A stretch of 64,000 bases of DNA from Bradyrhizobium lablabi (lineage in GTDB: Bacteria; Pseudomonadota; Alphaproteobacteria; Rhizobiales; Xanthobacteraceae): the NCBI RefSeq assembly GCF_018129385.1, contig NZ_JAFCLN010000004.1, positions 1-64,000 on the forward strand, in the 5' to 3' direction. A program made the position numbers and the translations under genes. The notes under the pieces were generated by a model. The model did not search any database and was not told the origin of the DNA. It saw only the letters and a program-made list of their open reading frames with translations. Shown here piece by piece: positions 1 through 8,767 of the stretch (position 1 is its first letter; the number at the start of each line of letters is the position of its first letter).

Positions 1-59
1 GATCCGGGAGCCGTCTTCAGAATCCCTATTGCCCTCCAATGCAATAGGCCTCTCAAATC

Positions 60-245
60 CATATGCGATTCCCCTGCCGCTTGCGGGGAGAGGTCGAAAT
101 TAGCCGTAGGCGAATTTCGGGTGAGGGGGAGCCTCCGCATACTCGCATGCATCGAATTTGCGGAGACAGCCCCTCACCCCCCGAGAGCGAGCAAAGCTCG
201 CCTCGTACCTCTCCCCGCAAGAGCGGGGCGAGGGAGCGCACTTCC
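60..245. repeat. intergenic palindromic repeat, family A (copy 1)
   Basis: GC-rich spacer with inverted segments: a left arm around cttgcggggagaggtcg and a right arm around cctctccccgcaagagcgggg, with 'gagggggagcc' and 'cagcccctcaccccc' between them. A close relative lies at 26140-26290. No convincing gene runs through it; open frames here are by-products of the repeat. Bases 1-59 show no recognisable feature. Confidence 0.6.
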
Positions 246-278
246 GACGACGCACTATTTGGGCAAGGAACGTAGAGC

Positions 279-1025
279 ATGAACAAGATCGATCTGAACG
301 GCCGCTGCGCCGTCGTCACCGGCGGCGCGCAAGGGTTTGGCAAGGCCATCACCGAACGCTTCGTCGCCTCCGGTGCAAAGGTCGCGATCTGGGATCACGA
401 CCAGCCGCTGGCGGAAAAGACCGCCAAGGCGATCGGCGACGCCGTCACCGCGATCAAGGTCGACGTCACGGATCTTGCCGCGGTCGAGAAGGCGCGCGAC
501 GCGACGCTGGCCGCCTTCGGCAAGATCGACATCCTCGTCAACAATGCCGGCATCGCCGGCGTCAACAAGACCGTCTGGGAAACCGACCTCGCCGAATGGC
601 GCAAGGTGTTGAACATCAACCTCGACGGCCCCTTCATCTGCTGCAAGGCGGTGGTGCCGACGATGCTGAAACAGAAATACGGCCGCATCGTCAACGTCGC
701 CTCGATCGCCGGCAAGGAAGGCAACCCCAACGCCGCGCATTACTCGTCCTCGAAAGCCGGGGTGATCGCGCTGACCAAATCGCTCGGCAAGGAGCTCGCC
801 GCCCACGACATCCTCGTCAATGCCGTGACGCCCGCCGCGGCGAAGACCGCGATCTTCGACCAGATGACGCAGCAGCATATCGATTTCATGCTGTCGAAGA
901 TTCCGAAGAACCGTTTTGTGCTGGTGGAAGAACTCGCCTCGATGGTCGCCTGGCTGGCCTCGGAAGATTGCGCGTTCTCTACCGGCGCGGTGTTTGACAT
1001 CTCCGGCGGCCGGGCGACGTACTAA
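279..1025 (+). CDS. SDR family NAD(P)-dependent oxidoreductase
   Basis: A classical short-chain dehydrogenase/reductase of 248 aa, the usual length. The Rossmann nucleotide-binding motif TGGAQGFG is at residues 14-21, NNAG at 88-91, the catalytic Ser at about 142 (NVASIAG) and the YSSSK catalytic Tyr155/Lys159. The C-terminal end (DISGGRATY) resembles 3-oxoacyl-ACP reductase/FabG-like sugar or alcohol dehydrogenases. It would catalyse NAD(P)-linked oxidation or reduction of a hydroxyl/keto substrate in the cytoplasm; the substrate cannot be read from sequence. The ATG follows a weak AAGGAA ribosome site. It stands alone between two repeats, so context gives no pathway. Confidence 0.9.
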   Translation: MNKIDLNGRCAVVTGGAQGFGKAITERFVASGAKVAIWDHDQPLAEKTAKAIGDAVTAIKVDVTDLAAVEKARDATLAAFGKIDILVNNAGIAGVNKTVWETDLAEWRKVLNINLDGPFICCKAVVPTMLKQKYGRIVNVASIAGKEGNPNAAHYSSSKAGVIALTKSLGKELAAHDILVNAVTPAAAKTAIFDQMTQQHIDFMLSKIPKNRFVLVEELASMVAWLASEDCAFSTGAVFDISGGRATY

Positions 1026-1049
1026 CGCCGCGCGAACGCTCTATCCCTT

Positions 1050-1149
1050 CACCCTGAGGAGGCCGCGCAGCGGCCGTCTCGAAGGGCGAGGCCACAGACG
1101 GGCTTGCATCCTTCGAGACGCGCGCAAGAGCGCGCTCCTCAGGATGAGG
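1050..1149. repeat. intergenic palindromic repeat, family B (copy 1)
   Basis: Two oppositely oriented modules, 'ccctgaggaggccgcgcag...gtctcgaagg' and 'ccttcgagacgcgcg...gctcctcaggatgagg', which can pair into a long hairpin. The same family recurs at 41720-41840. It separates the convergent SDR and LysR genes and could act as a bidirectional transcript end. Confidence 0.65.
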
Positions 1150-1150
1150 A

Positions 1151-2026
1151 TCAAGAGCGGCGCTGAGAACGACCGCCACCTTGCCGCAGCGCGGACACCA
1201 GATGATCGGCCAGCAGCGTTGCCGCCCGCGACAGTTTCGGCGCACGGTGCAGGCAAATCTGCGCGCGCGGCAATGACGGCATCCCATCGCGTGCTGACAA
1301 ACGCCGGAGCGTTGATGGAAATGTCCCGCTCTTGACGACCGTCACCGCCAGACCCTGCGCCGCAATCGCCTCCACCGCCGACAGGCTGTGGCTGACAAAG
1401 GCAAGCCGCCATGGCCGGCCGGCTTTATCCAGCGCCTGCATCGCCCATTTGCGGAACAGGCAGCCCTGCGGGTAGAGCGCAACCGGCAGCGGCTCGAGTT
1501 GCTCCACGCGATGCTCTGCGCTTGCCGCCCAGACCGCCTGCTCGGTCCGCAGCAATTCGCCTTCTGTGCGTCCCTCGGGATGCATGGCGATGACGAGATC
1601 GTAGGCTTCGCCCAACCGATCCGTCATCGTCGAGGTCAACCCTGTCTCCATCTCGATATGGATCAGCGGAAAGCTGGCGACGAAGCTTGCGAGCAGCGGC
1701 GGCACGATCAGGGTGCCGTAATCATCCATCACGCCGAGCCGAACGCGCCCCTCGATGTTCTGCTCGCGCACACGCCCGACCGCTTCCTCGTTCAGGCTGA
1801 GGATGCGCCGGGCATAGCCGAGCAGCCCCTCGCCCGCCGCGCTCAGGTCGACATTGGTCTTGCTGCGATGAAACAGCTCGGCCTGTAGCCGCTCCTCCAG
1901 CCGCTTCACCTGCATGCTGACCGCCGATTGCGTGCGATTGAGCGCCACGGCTGCGCGGGTAAAGGAGCGCTGCTCCGCCACCGCGACGAAGGCCTGCAAA
2001 AGCTCGGGATCCAGGGTCGGCATCAT
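1151..2026 (-). CDS. LysR family transcriptional regulator
   Basis: About 291 aa, typical of LysR regulators. The N-terminal winged helix-turn-helix is clear (residues about 4-62: LDPELLQAFVAVAEQRSFT, then ALNRTQSAVSMQVKRLEE), followed by a periplasmic-binding-like effector domain (about 90-285). Start: GTG at 2029 is followed by two ATGs (2026, 2023); I chose the first ATG. It is transcribed divergently from the EamA exporter, with under 100 bp between starts, the usual arrangement for a LysR regulator and its target. The effector is unknown. Confidence 0.9.
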   Translation of the reverse strand: MMPTLDPELLQAFVAVAEQRSFTRAAVALNRTQSAVSMQVKRLEERLQAELFHRSKTNVDLSAAGEGLLGYARRILSLNEEAVGRVREQNIEGRVRLGVMDDYGTLIVPPLLASFVASFPLIHIEMETGLTSTMTDRLGEAYDLVIAMHPEGRTEGELLRTEQAVWAASAEHRVEQLEPLPVALYPQGCLFRKWAMQALDKAGRPWRLAFVSHSLSAVEAIAAQGLAVTVVKSGTFPSTLRRLSARDGMPSLPRAQICLHRAPKLSRAATLLADHLVSALRQGGGRSQRRS

Positions 2027-2119
2027 CACAAAGCGCGATTATACCTATCAACATTATTCCATTCTGTGATTATCCCGGATCCCGTACGGTGCCAAGCTCA
2101 AACACCGGAATTGAAGAAA

Positions 2120-3031
2120 ATGAGCGAGATTTGGGGCGTTCTGGCCGCAATATTGTCGAGCGCGCTGGGAGGGACTTCGATCGGCGCGACGCGCTTTCTG
2201 GTCAACGCCATCGACCCGCTCGCCATCGGATCGTTCCGCTTCGGCATCGGCTTTCTGCTGCTGCTGCCGCTTGCGCTGGTTCAGGCGGGAAGCTGGCCGC
2301 CGCGCCGCGACTGGCCCGCCGTCGCCGGGCTTGGCCTGTTGTTCTTCGCTGCGTTTCCGATCCTGTTCAACGCCTCGCTGATCTTCACGACGGCGGCGCG
2401 CGGCGCGCTGGCGCTCTCCACCCTGCCCTTGCTGACGATGCTGGTCGGCGCTGCGCTCGGCAGCGAGGCGATGAGCGCCCGCAAGACGATCGGCGTGCTG
2501 GTCACGATATCAGGCGTTTCGCTCGCCCTGCTGTCGGGTTTGGCTACGGCGCCGGAAGGAGCCTGGCGCGGCGACCTGTTGATGGTGGCCGCCGCCTTTT
2601 GCATGGCGCTCTACACTATCTGGTCAAAACCCTTCATCGCCCGCTCCGGCCCGATGCCCTTCACGACGCTCGCGATGGCAGCCGGCGCAGCCTTTCTGAT
2701 CGTCATATCTGTGTGGCGCGGCAGTTTCGGCCCAGTCGCCCACTTCGGCGCGCCGCAATGGCTGGGCGCGATCTATCTCGGCGCCTTCGGCAGCGCGCTC
2801 ACCTTCTTCCTCTGGGCCTACGCCCTCGAACGCACGACGCCGACGCGGGTGGCGATCTCCGTCACGGTCAATCCGATCGCGGCGTCTGTCGTCGGAGCGA
2901 TGCTGCTCGATGAACCCCTGAGCTGGAATCTGATCGCCGGCATTGTGACGGTGTTTGCGGGCATTTGGATCGCGACGACGCAGTCGCATCCGAACGTTAG
3001 CACCGTGACGAAAGAGATCGGTTCGCGCTAA
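2120..3031 (+). CDS. EamA/DMT family transporter
   Basis: A 303-aa inner-membrane protein of the drug/metabolite transporter superfamily, with about ten hydrophobic helices in two EamA repeats (residues about 5-135 and 150-285). The second repeat ends with the usual proline/glycine-rich helix pair before WNLIAGIVTVFAGIW. Such proteins usually export metabolites or amino acids. The reading frame is open further upstream (to 1928), but that stretch is antisense to the LysR gene, and the ATG at 2120 begins exactly where homology-like hydrophobic sequence starts (MSEIWGVLAAILSSALGG). Probably controlled by the divergent LysR protein. Confidence 0.88.
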   Translation: MSEIWGVLAAILSSALGGTSIGATRFLVNAIDPLAIGSFRFGIGFLLLLPLALVQAGSWPPRRDWPAVAGLGLLFFAAFPILFNASLIFTTAARGALALSTLPLLTMLVGAALGSEAMSARKTIGVLVTISGVSLALLSGLATAPEGAWRGDLLMVAAAFCMALYTIWSKPFIARSGPMPFTTLAMAAGAAFLIVISVWRGSFGPVAHFGAPQWLGAIYLGAFGSALTFFLWAYALERTTPTRVAISVTVNPIAASVVGAMLLDEPLSWNLIAGIVTVFAGIWIATTQSHPNVSTVTKEIGSR

Positions 3032-3131
3032 CCTCGTTGCGAAAACGCCCGTTTGGCGCAGCAACGAACATTCGCTGCGACGCAGGATTGTGCTAGTTCC
3101 ATAGCGTCGGCCACGAACCGGAATATTCCCT

Positions 3132-3812
3132 TTGAACATTTCCCTTTACGCCATCTCCGTCTGGGTGCTGCCGCTCCTGTTCGCCATCACCTTTCACGAA
3201 GCTGCGCACGCCTATGTGGCCTGGAAGCTCGGCGACAACACCGCCTGGCAGCTCGGCCGCGTCAGCTTCAATCCGATCAAGCATATCGATCCCTTCGGCA
3301 CGATCATCCTGCCGGGCATCCTGCTGCTGTCGCATTCGCCGTTCCTGTTCGGCTACGCCAAGCCGGTGCCGGTAAATTTCCGCAATTTGAATCATCCCCG
3401 GCTCGACATGGTCTGGGTGGCACTGGCCGGTCCCGCCACCAACATTCTGCTGGCGCTGGCGGCTGCCTTTGCGTTCCACGCCCTTCCTCTCGTACCGGCG
3501 GACTATGCCAAATGGACCGCTGACAACCTCAAGAACGCCCTGATCATCAACGTCGTGCTGGCGATCTTCAACATGCTGCCGCTTCCCCCGCTCGACGGCG
3601 GGCGCGTGGCGGTCGGGCTTTTGCCGCGGCCTCTCGCCTATCCGCTGGCGCGGCTGGAGCCCTACGGCATGCTGATCCTGATCGGGGCCTTGATCCTGCT
3701 GCCCTTGCTCGGGAAGCAACTCGGTCTAAATCTTGATGTTATTTCGGCGATACTGCGCACAACGACCGGCTATGTGCTGCAAGCCCTTCTATTTGTCACC
3801 GGCAACACGTAA
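3132..3812 (+). CDS. site-2 protease family protein (M50-like intramembrane metalloprotease)
   Basis: A 226-aa polytopic membrane protein. The zinc motif HEAAH is at residues 22-26 inside the first membrane helix, and the third ligand motif LPPLDGG (Asp155) lies in a later helix, both diagnostic of S2P/M50 proteases. It lacks a PDZ domain, so it belongs to the compact group that is widespread in bacteria. It is expected to cleave transmembrane or membrane-near substrates; none can be named. Translation starts at TTG 3132; no in-frame ATG precedes the first helix. The next small gene follows within 35 bp, suggesting co-transcription. Confidence 0.9.
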   Translation: MNISLYAISVWVLPLLFAITFHEAAHAYVAWKLGDNTAWQLGRVSFNPIKHIDPFGTIILPGILLLSHSPFLFGYAKPVPVNFRNLNHPRLDMVWVALAGPATNILLALAAAFAFHALPLVPADYAKWTADNLKNALIINVVLAIFNMLPLPPLDGGRVAVGLLPRPLAYPLARLEPYGMLILIGALILLPLLGKQLGLNLDVISAILRTTTGYVLQALLFVTGNT

Positions 3813-3843
3813 GCCTTACGGGGGGAAGGAAACAGAGGTTCTC

Positions 3844-4272
3844 TTGATCAAAGCCGCCGACATGCTGATCGCCCGCCGCGCCGACACCCGCGCCAGAGCG
3901 GATTTTGCGACCTGGAAGATGCTGGCCAAGCTGAATGGAACCTCCTCCCTGCCCCCCGAGGCCCAAAACTTCCTGGCTGATTACAACAAGCTCCTGAAGC
4001 AGATGACCGATGCCGAGGCGAGCGAAGCCACCATCGCGCTGATGTACAAGAGCTACTACGCCGAGATGGGCGGCGGCGGCACCCCGCCCGAGGTGCCCTC
4101 CCGCCAGAGCGAGCCGCCGGTGGCCGATAACGTCACCGCCTTCCGCCGCCCGGCTCCAAAACCCAGGCAGACCGCGTCCTACCCCGCAGGCACCAAACCA
4201 AAGCTGCCGGTCGCGCTGATCTTTCTCTGCCTCGTCATCGTCTATGTCGGCATCCGGTATTACTGGCGCTGA
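3844..4272 (+). CDS. hypothetical protein with a C-terminal membrane anchor
   Basis: About 142 aa. The first 75 residues are helical and charged (IKAADMLIARRADTRARADF, NFLADYNKLLKQMTDAEASE). A Pro/Ala-rich linker follows, then a single C-terminal hydrophobic helix (LPVALIFLCLVIVYVGI) ending in RYYWR, consistent with a tail-anchored inner-membrane protein. The TTG at 3844 is preferred because an AGAGG sits 6 bp upstream; the open frame back to 3733 overlaps the protease gene in another frame. I do not recognise a family. Its position after the site-2 protease makes it a possible partner or substrate, which is inference only. Confidence 0.65.
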   Translation: MIKAADMLIARRADTRARADFATWKMLAKLNGTSSLPPEAQNFLADYNKLLKQMTDAEASEATIALMYKSYYAEMGGGGTPPEVPSRQSEPPVADNVTAFRRPAPKPRQTASYPAGTKPKLPVALIFLCLVIVYVGIRYYWR

Positions 4273-4432
4273 CCCGCTTTCAACCATCGCCGCCCGTCCT
4301 GCCAAAATAATCCGCACGATGAAATTTCGTGCAAAAGTGCCATGTGGCCGCGGCTAGGCGGCATCAGCGGCACGGGCCATAATGCCCGCGGGGAAAACTC
4401 CCATTACTGAAGAAAAACATTTTGGAGGAACA

Positions 4433-5653
4433 ATGAAACGATCCCTCGCAGCCCTCGCAATGACCACGGCGCTGGTCGTTGCCGGCAGCGCCTTCGCGCA
4501 GACGCTCGACAAGAACGTCAAGGTCGGAAGCCTCGGCGACCAGTCCGGTCTTTACGCCGACATCGGCGGCCCCGGCTCCGTCGTCGCCGCGCAAATGGCG
4601 ATCGAGGATTCCGGGCTGAAGGCCAAGGGCTGGAAGCTCGAACTGATCTCGGCCGACCACCAGAACAAGCCCGACGTCGGCGTCAATATCGGCAAGCAGT
4701 GGATCGATGTCGAGAAGGTCGACGTGTTCGTCGATCTCGCCAGTTCCGGCGTAGGCCTCGCGATCGCCAACCTCGCCAAGGAAAAGAACGTCGTCAATCT
4801 CAACTCCGGCTCCGCCTCCTCCGATCTCACCGGCGCGCAGTGCTCGCCCAACACCGTGCACTGGGTCTACGACACCTGGATGCTCGCCAACGGCACCGGC
4901 AAGGCGCTGGTGAAATCCGGCGGCGACACCTGGTTCTTCCTCACCGCCGACTATGCGTTCGGCCATGCGCTGGAGCGAGATACCGCAGCCGTCGTCACCG
5001 CCAATGGCGGCAAGGTGCTGGGCAGCGTGAAGCATCCGCTCAACAATGCCGACTTCTCCTCCTTCCTGCTCCAGGCGCAGAGCTCGAAGGCAAAGATCAT
5101 CGGCCTGGCCAATGCCGGCGGCGACACCACCAACGCGATCAAGCAGGCCGCCGAATTCGGCATCGTCGCCGGCGGTCAGAAGCTCGCGGGCATGCTGATG
5201 TTCCTGACCGACGTGCAGGCGCTCGGCCTGAAGGTCTCCGAAGGCCTCAACTTCACCGAAACATTCTACTGGGACATGAACGACCAGACCCGCGCCTTCA
5301 CCAAGCGTTTCATGGAACGCTACAAGAAGAGCCCGCCGACCATGGTGCATGCCGGCGTCTATTCCTCGCTGATCCATTACTTCAAGGCGCTGGAAGCGCT
5401 CGGCGGCAATCCGCATGACGGCCGCGCCGTGGTCGCCAAGATGAAGGAAATGCCGACCGACGATCCGCTGTTCGGCAAGGGCTCGATCCGCGCCGACGGC
5501 CGCAAGATCCATCCGGCCTACCTGTTCGAGGTGAAGAAGCCGTCGGAGTCGAAATATCCGTTCGACTATTACAAGACGGTCGCGACTATCCCAGCGGAAG
5601 AAGCCTTCATTCCGCTGGAGAAGAGCGTCTGCTCGCTGGTGAAAAAGAGCTGA
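4433..5653 (+). CDS. ABC transporter substrate-binding protein, branched-chain amino acid (Liv) type
   Basis: A 406-aa periplasmic binding protein. It has a Sec signal peptide (MKRSLAALAM then an Ala/Val-rich core, cleavage near SAFAQ), then the Peripla_BP_6 fold: VKVGSLGDQSGLYADIGGPG at the start and an FFLTADYAFGHALERD nucleotide-like central segment. The ATG at 4433 is fixed by a strong GGAGGAA ribosome site 5 bp upstream. No permease or ATPase is adjacent, so it must work with a transporter encoded elsewhere. Relatives bind amino acids, amides or aromatic acids; the ligand here is not readable. A hairpin with a T-tract follows the gene. Confidence 0.9.
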   Translation: MKRSLAALAMTTALVVAGSAFAQTLDKNVKVGSLGDQSGLYADIGGPGSVVAAQMAIEDSGLKAKGWKLELISADHQNKPDVGVNIGKQWIDVEKVDVFVDLASSGVGLAIANLAKEKNVVNLNSGSASSDLTGAQCSPNTVHWVYDTWMLANGTGKALVKSGGDTWFFLTADYAFGHALERDTAAVVTANGGKVLGSVKHPLNNADFSSFLLQAQSSKAKIIGLANAGGDTTNAIKQAAEFGIVAGGQKLAGMLMFLTDVQALGLKVSEGLNFTETFYWDMNDQTRAFTKRFMERYKKSPPTMVHAGVYSSLIHYFKALEALGGNPHDGRAVVAKMKEMPTDDPLFGKGSIRADGRKIHPAYLFEVKKPSESKYPFDYYKTVATIPAEEAFIPLEKSVCSLVKKS

Positions 5654-5668
5654 GAAAGCGCAAAAAAG

Positions 5669-5756
5669 CGTAGGGCGGATTAGCGAAGCGTAATCCGCCA
5701 ACTTTGCAACGGTGCGGCGGGTTACGGCTTCGCCTAACCCGCCCTACGATTTTTTT
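5669..5756 (+). terminator. repeat-derived hairpin terminator (family C repeat, copy 1)
   Basis: An inverted pair: gtagggcggattagcgaag at the left and cttcgcctaacccgccctac at the right, nearly perfectly complementary, directly followed by a run of seven T (5750-5756). It sits 15 bp after the stop of the binding protein, so it reads as an intrinsic terminator on the + strand. The same hairpin family is found at 7358-7438 without a T-run. Confidence 0.7.
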
Positions 5757-5757
5757 C

Positions 5758-7260
5758 TCATTGAAACGCGACCTCGGCAAAACTGCGCAGCTTGCGCGAA
5801 TGCAGCCGCTCCGATTCCTGGAGCTTGAGCCGCTCCAGCGCCTTCAATCCGATCTCGAGATGCTGGCCGACCCGCTGCCGGTAGAACGTGCTGGCCATCC
5901 CGGCGAGCTTGATCTCGCCGTGCAGCGGCTTGTCCGAGACGCACAACAGCGTGCCGTAGGGAACGCGAAAGCGATAGCCGTTGGCGGCAATCGCCGCCGA
6001 CTCCATGTCGAGCGCGACCGCGCGCGATTGCGACAGCCGCCGGATGATCTCCGGGCCGCTGATCTCCCAATTGCGGTTGTCGACGCTCGCGACCGTTCCG
6101 GTGCGCATCAAGCGCTTGAGCTCAAAGCCCGATAGCCCGGTGACCTCGCCGACCGCCTGTTCGAGCGCGACCTGCATCTCGGCCAGCGCAGGCACCGGCA
6201 CGAACAGCGGCAATTCGCGATCGAGCACATGGTCCTCCCGGACATAACCATGCGCGAGGACGTAATCGCCGAGCCGCTGCGTGTTTCGCAGGCCCGCGCA
6301 ATGGCCGACCATCAGCCAGGCATGCGGGCGCAGCACGGCGACGTGATCGGTGATGTTGCGCGCGTTAGACGGGCCGGTGCCGATGTTGATCAGCGTGATG
6401 CCGCGTTCGCGCGGCTCGATGAGATGAAAGGCCGGCATCTGCGGCATGCGCTCCGGCGCCGTCCCGGCCGTGCCGCCGCCAAGACGAACATTACGCGTCA
6501 TCACATTGCCCGGCCCGACGAAGGCCTCCGGGCCGATCTCTCCTTTCGCCAGCCGCTCCCTGCACAACTGTGCGAACGCATCGACATAGAACTGGTAGTT
6601 CGTGAAAATCACGAAATTCTGGAAGTGCTCGGGATCGGTGCCGGTGTAGTGATAGAGGCGGCGCAGCGAGTAATCCACGCGCGCCGCCCGGAACAGCGCG
6701 AGCGGCTCGGCAGATCCGGGCGGCAATACGAACGTGCCGTCGGCGATCGCGTCGTCCATCGCCGCAAGGTCGGGCGTATCGAACACGTCGCGCAATAGTC
6801 TCGTCACCACCGAGTCGTCGTTGGTGGCGAGCGGCGCCTCGAGGTTGATGTCCCGCCGGTAAGCAAAATGAACCGGGATCGGCTCCGCGGACTCGCCGAT
6901 TTCGACCGGCACGCCGTGATTTTCGATGAGGAGCCTGATCTGCTCGGTGAGATAATTCCTGAACAGGTCCGGACGCGTCACGCTGGTCTCGTGCACGCCG
7001 GGTCCGGCGACGAACCCGTAAGAGAGGCGCGAGTCGAGCCGCGCATAGCTTGAGGTCGTGATCCGCACAAACGGATAGAAGGCACGCACCCGCGCCGTCA
7101 GGTCCCCGCCGTGGGCGTAGGCTTCAAAGCGCTCCCGCAGGAATTTGGTGTTGCGCTCGTAGATTTCTTCCAGGCGATCGACGGCGGCAATTGCACTTGT
7201 AAACGCTTGCGTTGCGATAGCCGGGGGAGTTTCGAGCATCATGACGACCTGCTGCGCCAT
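5758..7260 (-). CDS. amn: AMP nucleosidase
   Basis: 500 aa, close to the length of Escherichia coli Amn (about 484). An N-terminal AMP nucleosidase-specific domain (about 1-190, with VRAFYPFVRITTSSYARLDS) precedes a nucleoside-phosphorylase-like catalytic domain (about 250-490: LINIGTGPSNARNITDHVAV, GHCAGLRN, VALDMESAAIAANGY, LCVSDKPLHGE). The enzyme hydrolyses AMP to adenine and ribose 5-phosphate and so adjusts the adenylate pool. The ATG at 7260 coincides with the edge of a palindromic repeat and has no ribosome site; an ATG at 7242 is a possible alternative. No operon partner. Confidence 0.93.
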   Translation of the reverse strand: MAQQVVMMLETPPAIATQAFTSAIAAVDRLEEIYERNTKFLRERFEAYAHGGDLTARVRAFYPFVRITTSSYARLDSRLSYGFVAGPGVHETSVTRPDLFRNYLTEQIRLLIENHGVPVEIGESAEPIPVHFAYRRDINLEAPLATNDDSVVTRLLRDVFDTPDLAAMDDAIADGTFVLPPGSAEPLALFRAARVDYSLRRLYHYTGTDPEHFQNFVIFTNYQFYVDAFAQLCRERLAKGEIGPEAFVGPGNVMTRNVRLGGGTAGTAPERMPQMPAFHLIEPRERGITLINIGTGPSNARNITDHVAVLRPHAWLMVGHCAGLRNTQRLGDYVLAHGYVREDHVLDRELPLFVPVPALAEMQVALEQAVGEVTGLSGFELKRLMRTGTVASVDNRNWEISGPEIIRRLSQSRAVALDMESAAIAANGYRFRVPYGTLLCVSDKPLHGEIKLAGMASTFYRQRVGQHLEIGLKALERLKLQESERLHSRKLRSFAEVAFQ

Positions 7261-7350
7261 GGCCGGGCAAAAGCGCGAAGCGCGTCTTCGCGCAAGATGT
7301 CCCGGCCATCCACCTCTTGTGTATCACAGGAAATAAAGACGTGGATGCCC
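7258..7350. repeat. intergenic palindromic repeat, family D (copy 1)
   Basis: Arms 'catggccgggc' and 'cccggccatccac', then 'aaagacgtggatgcccg'. A related copy is at 37254-37345. It abuts or overlaps the 5' end of the AMP nucleosidase gene. Confidence 0.6.
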
Positions 7351-7357
7351 GCAGTCT

Positions 7358-7438
7358 GTAGGGCGGATTGGCGCAAGCGTAATCCGCCATCCCTTTCGCG
7401 CCGAAGGCGGCGGATTACGCTACGCTAATCCGCCCTAC
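7358..7438. repeat. intergenic palindromic repeat, family C (copy 2)
   Basis: gtagggcggattggcgcaag at the left and ctacgctaatccgccctac at the right form an almost perfect long hairpin, the same family as 5669-5748. It lies just beyond the 3' end of tonB and the 5' end of amn, so it may end tonB-operon transcripts on the minus strand. Confidence 0.7.
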
Positions 7439-7455
7439 GACATTACGACAACGCA

Positions 7456-8259
7456 TCACTTCCGCTCGTTGAAATTCACATTCAGGCTATAGGCAAACGT
7501 ATCCTGCGTCAGCGCGGCCGGCGGGCGGGGCACCGGATCGGAACGGCGGATCATCGAGATCGCCGCCTCGTCGAAGGCGGGATCGCCGGAGGATTCCATC
7601 ACGCCCACGGAAACGACATTGCCCAGGCGATTGAGCACGAGGTTCACCTTGACCGACGCCGTCTTGTGCTTCTTGACCTGCGGATAGCGCTTGTGCAGTT
7701 CGAAATAGGCGCTGATCTGCTTGGCCCATTCGGCCGCAAGTCTTTGCTTGTCCTTGCCGATGCCGGCATTCGGCGCCTTCGCCGTCTCGGCCTGCGGCGC
7801 GTTTTCATCCAGCGTCTGGCGCGCGGTGGCTTCCTGGGCAACGGACTCCGTCGAAGCCTGCGTCTGCACCTTCTGAACCTTCGGGTCGTCCTCCTCCGGC
7901 TTCTTCGCCTCGTTCTCGGTCACGACCCGATCGGGTTCCTCGGTCTCGGTCGGCGTATCCTTGGGAAGGTCGGTCTCCTTGACCTCGGCCTTTTGCTCGG
8001 AGAGCTGGGGCGATGCGATCGAGGCGTCGGTCTCGGGGCCCGGCGGCAGATTCTCCTCGGTGACTTTGGGGGATGCCATTTCAAAGGCGATCTCGACGCC
8101 CGCAGCGCCAAGGCCGTCGTCGTAGTCGTCGACCTTGAGATGCGCGATCGCCAGCGCCGCGCCGCCGAGATGCAGCGTCAGCGCGCCCAGCGCGGCACAT
8201 ACCCACAGCCAGCGCGAAGGCTTGCGATCGAGATCGTGGTCGACGTCGAGTTCGGACAT
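7456..8259 (-). CDS. tonB: TonB family protein (energy transducer)
   Basis: 267 aa. A short cytoplasmic N-terminus is followed by one membrane helix (about 18-42, LWVCAALGALTLHLGG), a long periplasmic linker rich in Glu, Lys, Pro and Thr (about 50-165), and a C-terminal TonB domain (about 175-265) with RYPQVKKHKTASVKVNLVLN and SSGDPAFDEAAISMIRRSDP. TonB carries proton-motive energy from ExbB/ExbD to outer-membrane receptors. The gene is 12 bp after exbD and is the last of the receptor-exbB-exbD-tonB array, so it most likely serves the siderophore receptor upstream. Confidence 0.92.
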   Translation of the reverse strand: MSELDVDHDLDRKPSRWLWVCAALGALTLHLGGAALAIAHLKVDDYDDGLGAAGVEIAFEMASPKVTEENLPPGPETDASIASPQLSEQKAEVKETDLPKDTPTETEEPDRVVTENEAKKPEEDDPKVQKVQTQASTESVAQEATARQTLDENAPQAETAKAPNAGIGKDKQRLAAEWAKQISAYFELHKRYPQVKKHKTASVKVNLVLNRLGNVVSVGVMESSGDPAFDEAAISMIRRSDPVPRPPAALTQDTFAYSLNVNFNERK

Positions 8260-8271
8260 CTCGGCCGGCCC

Positions 8272-8745
<474 letters not shown>

Positions 8746-8767
8746 TTTCTGCTCCGCTGCTCCCTAC

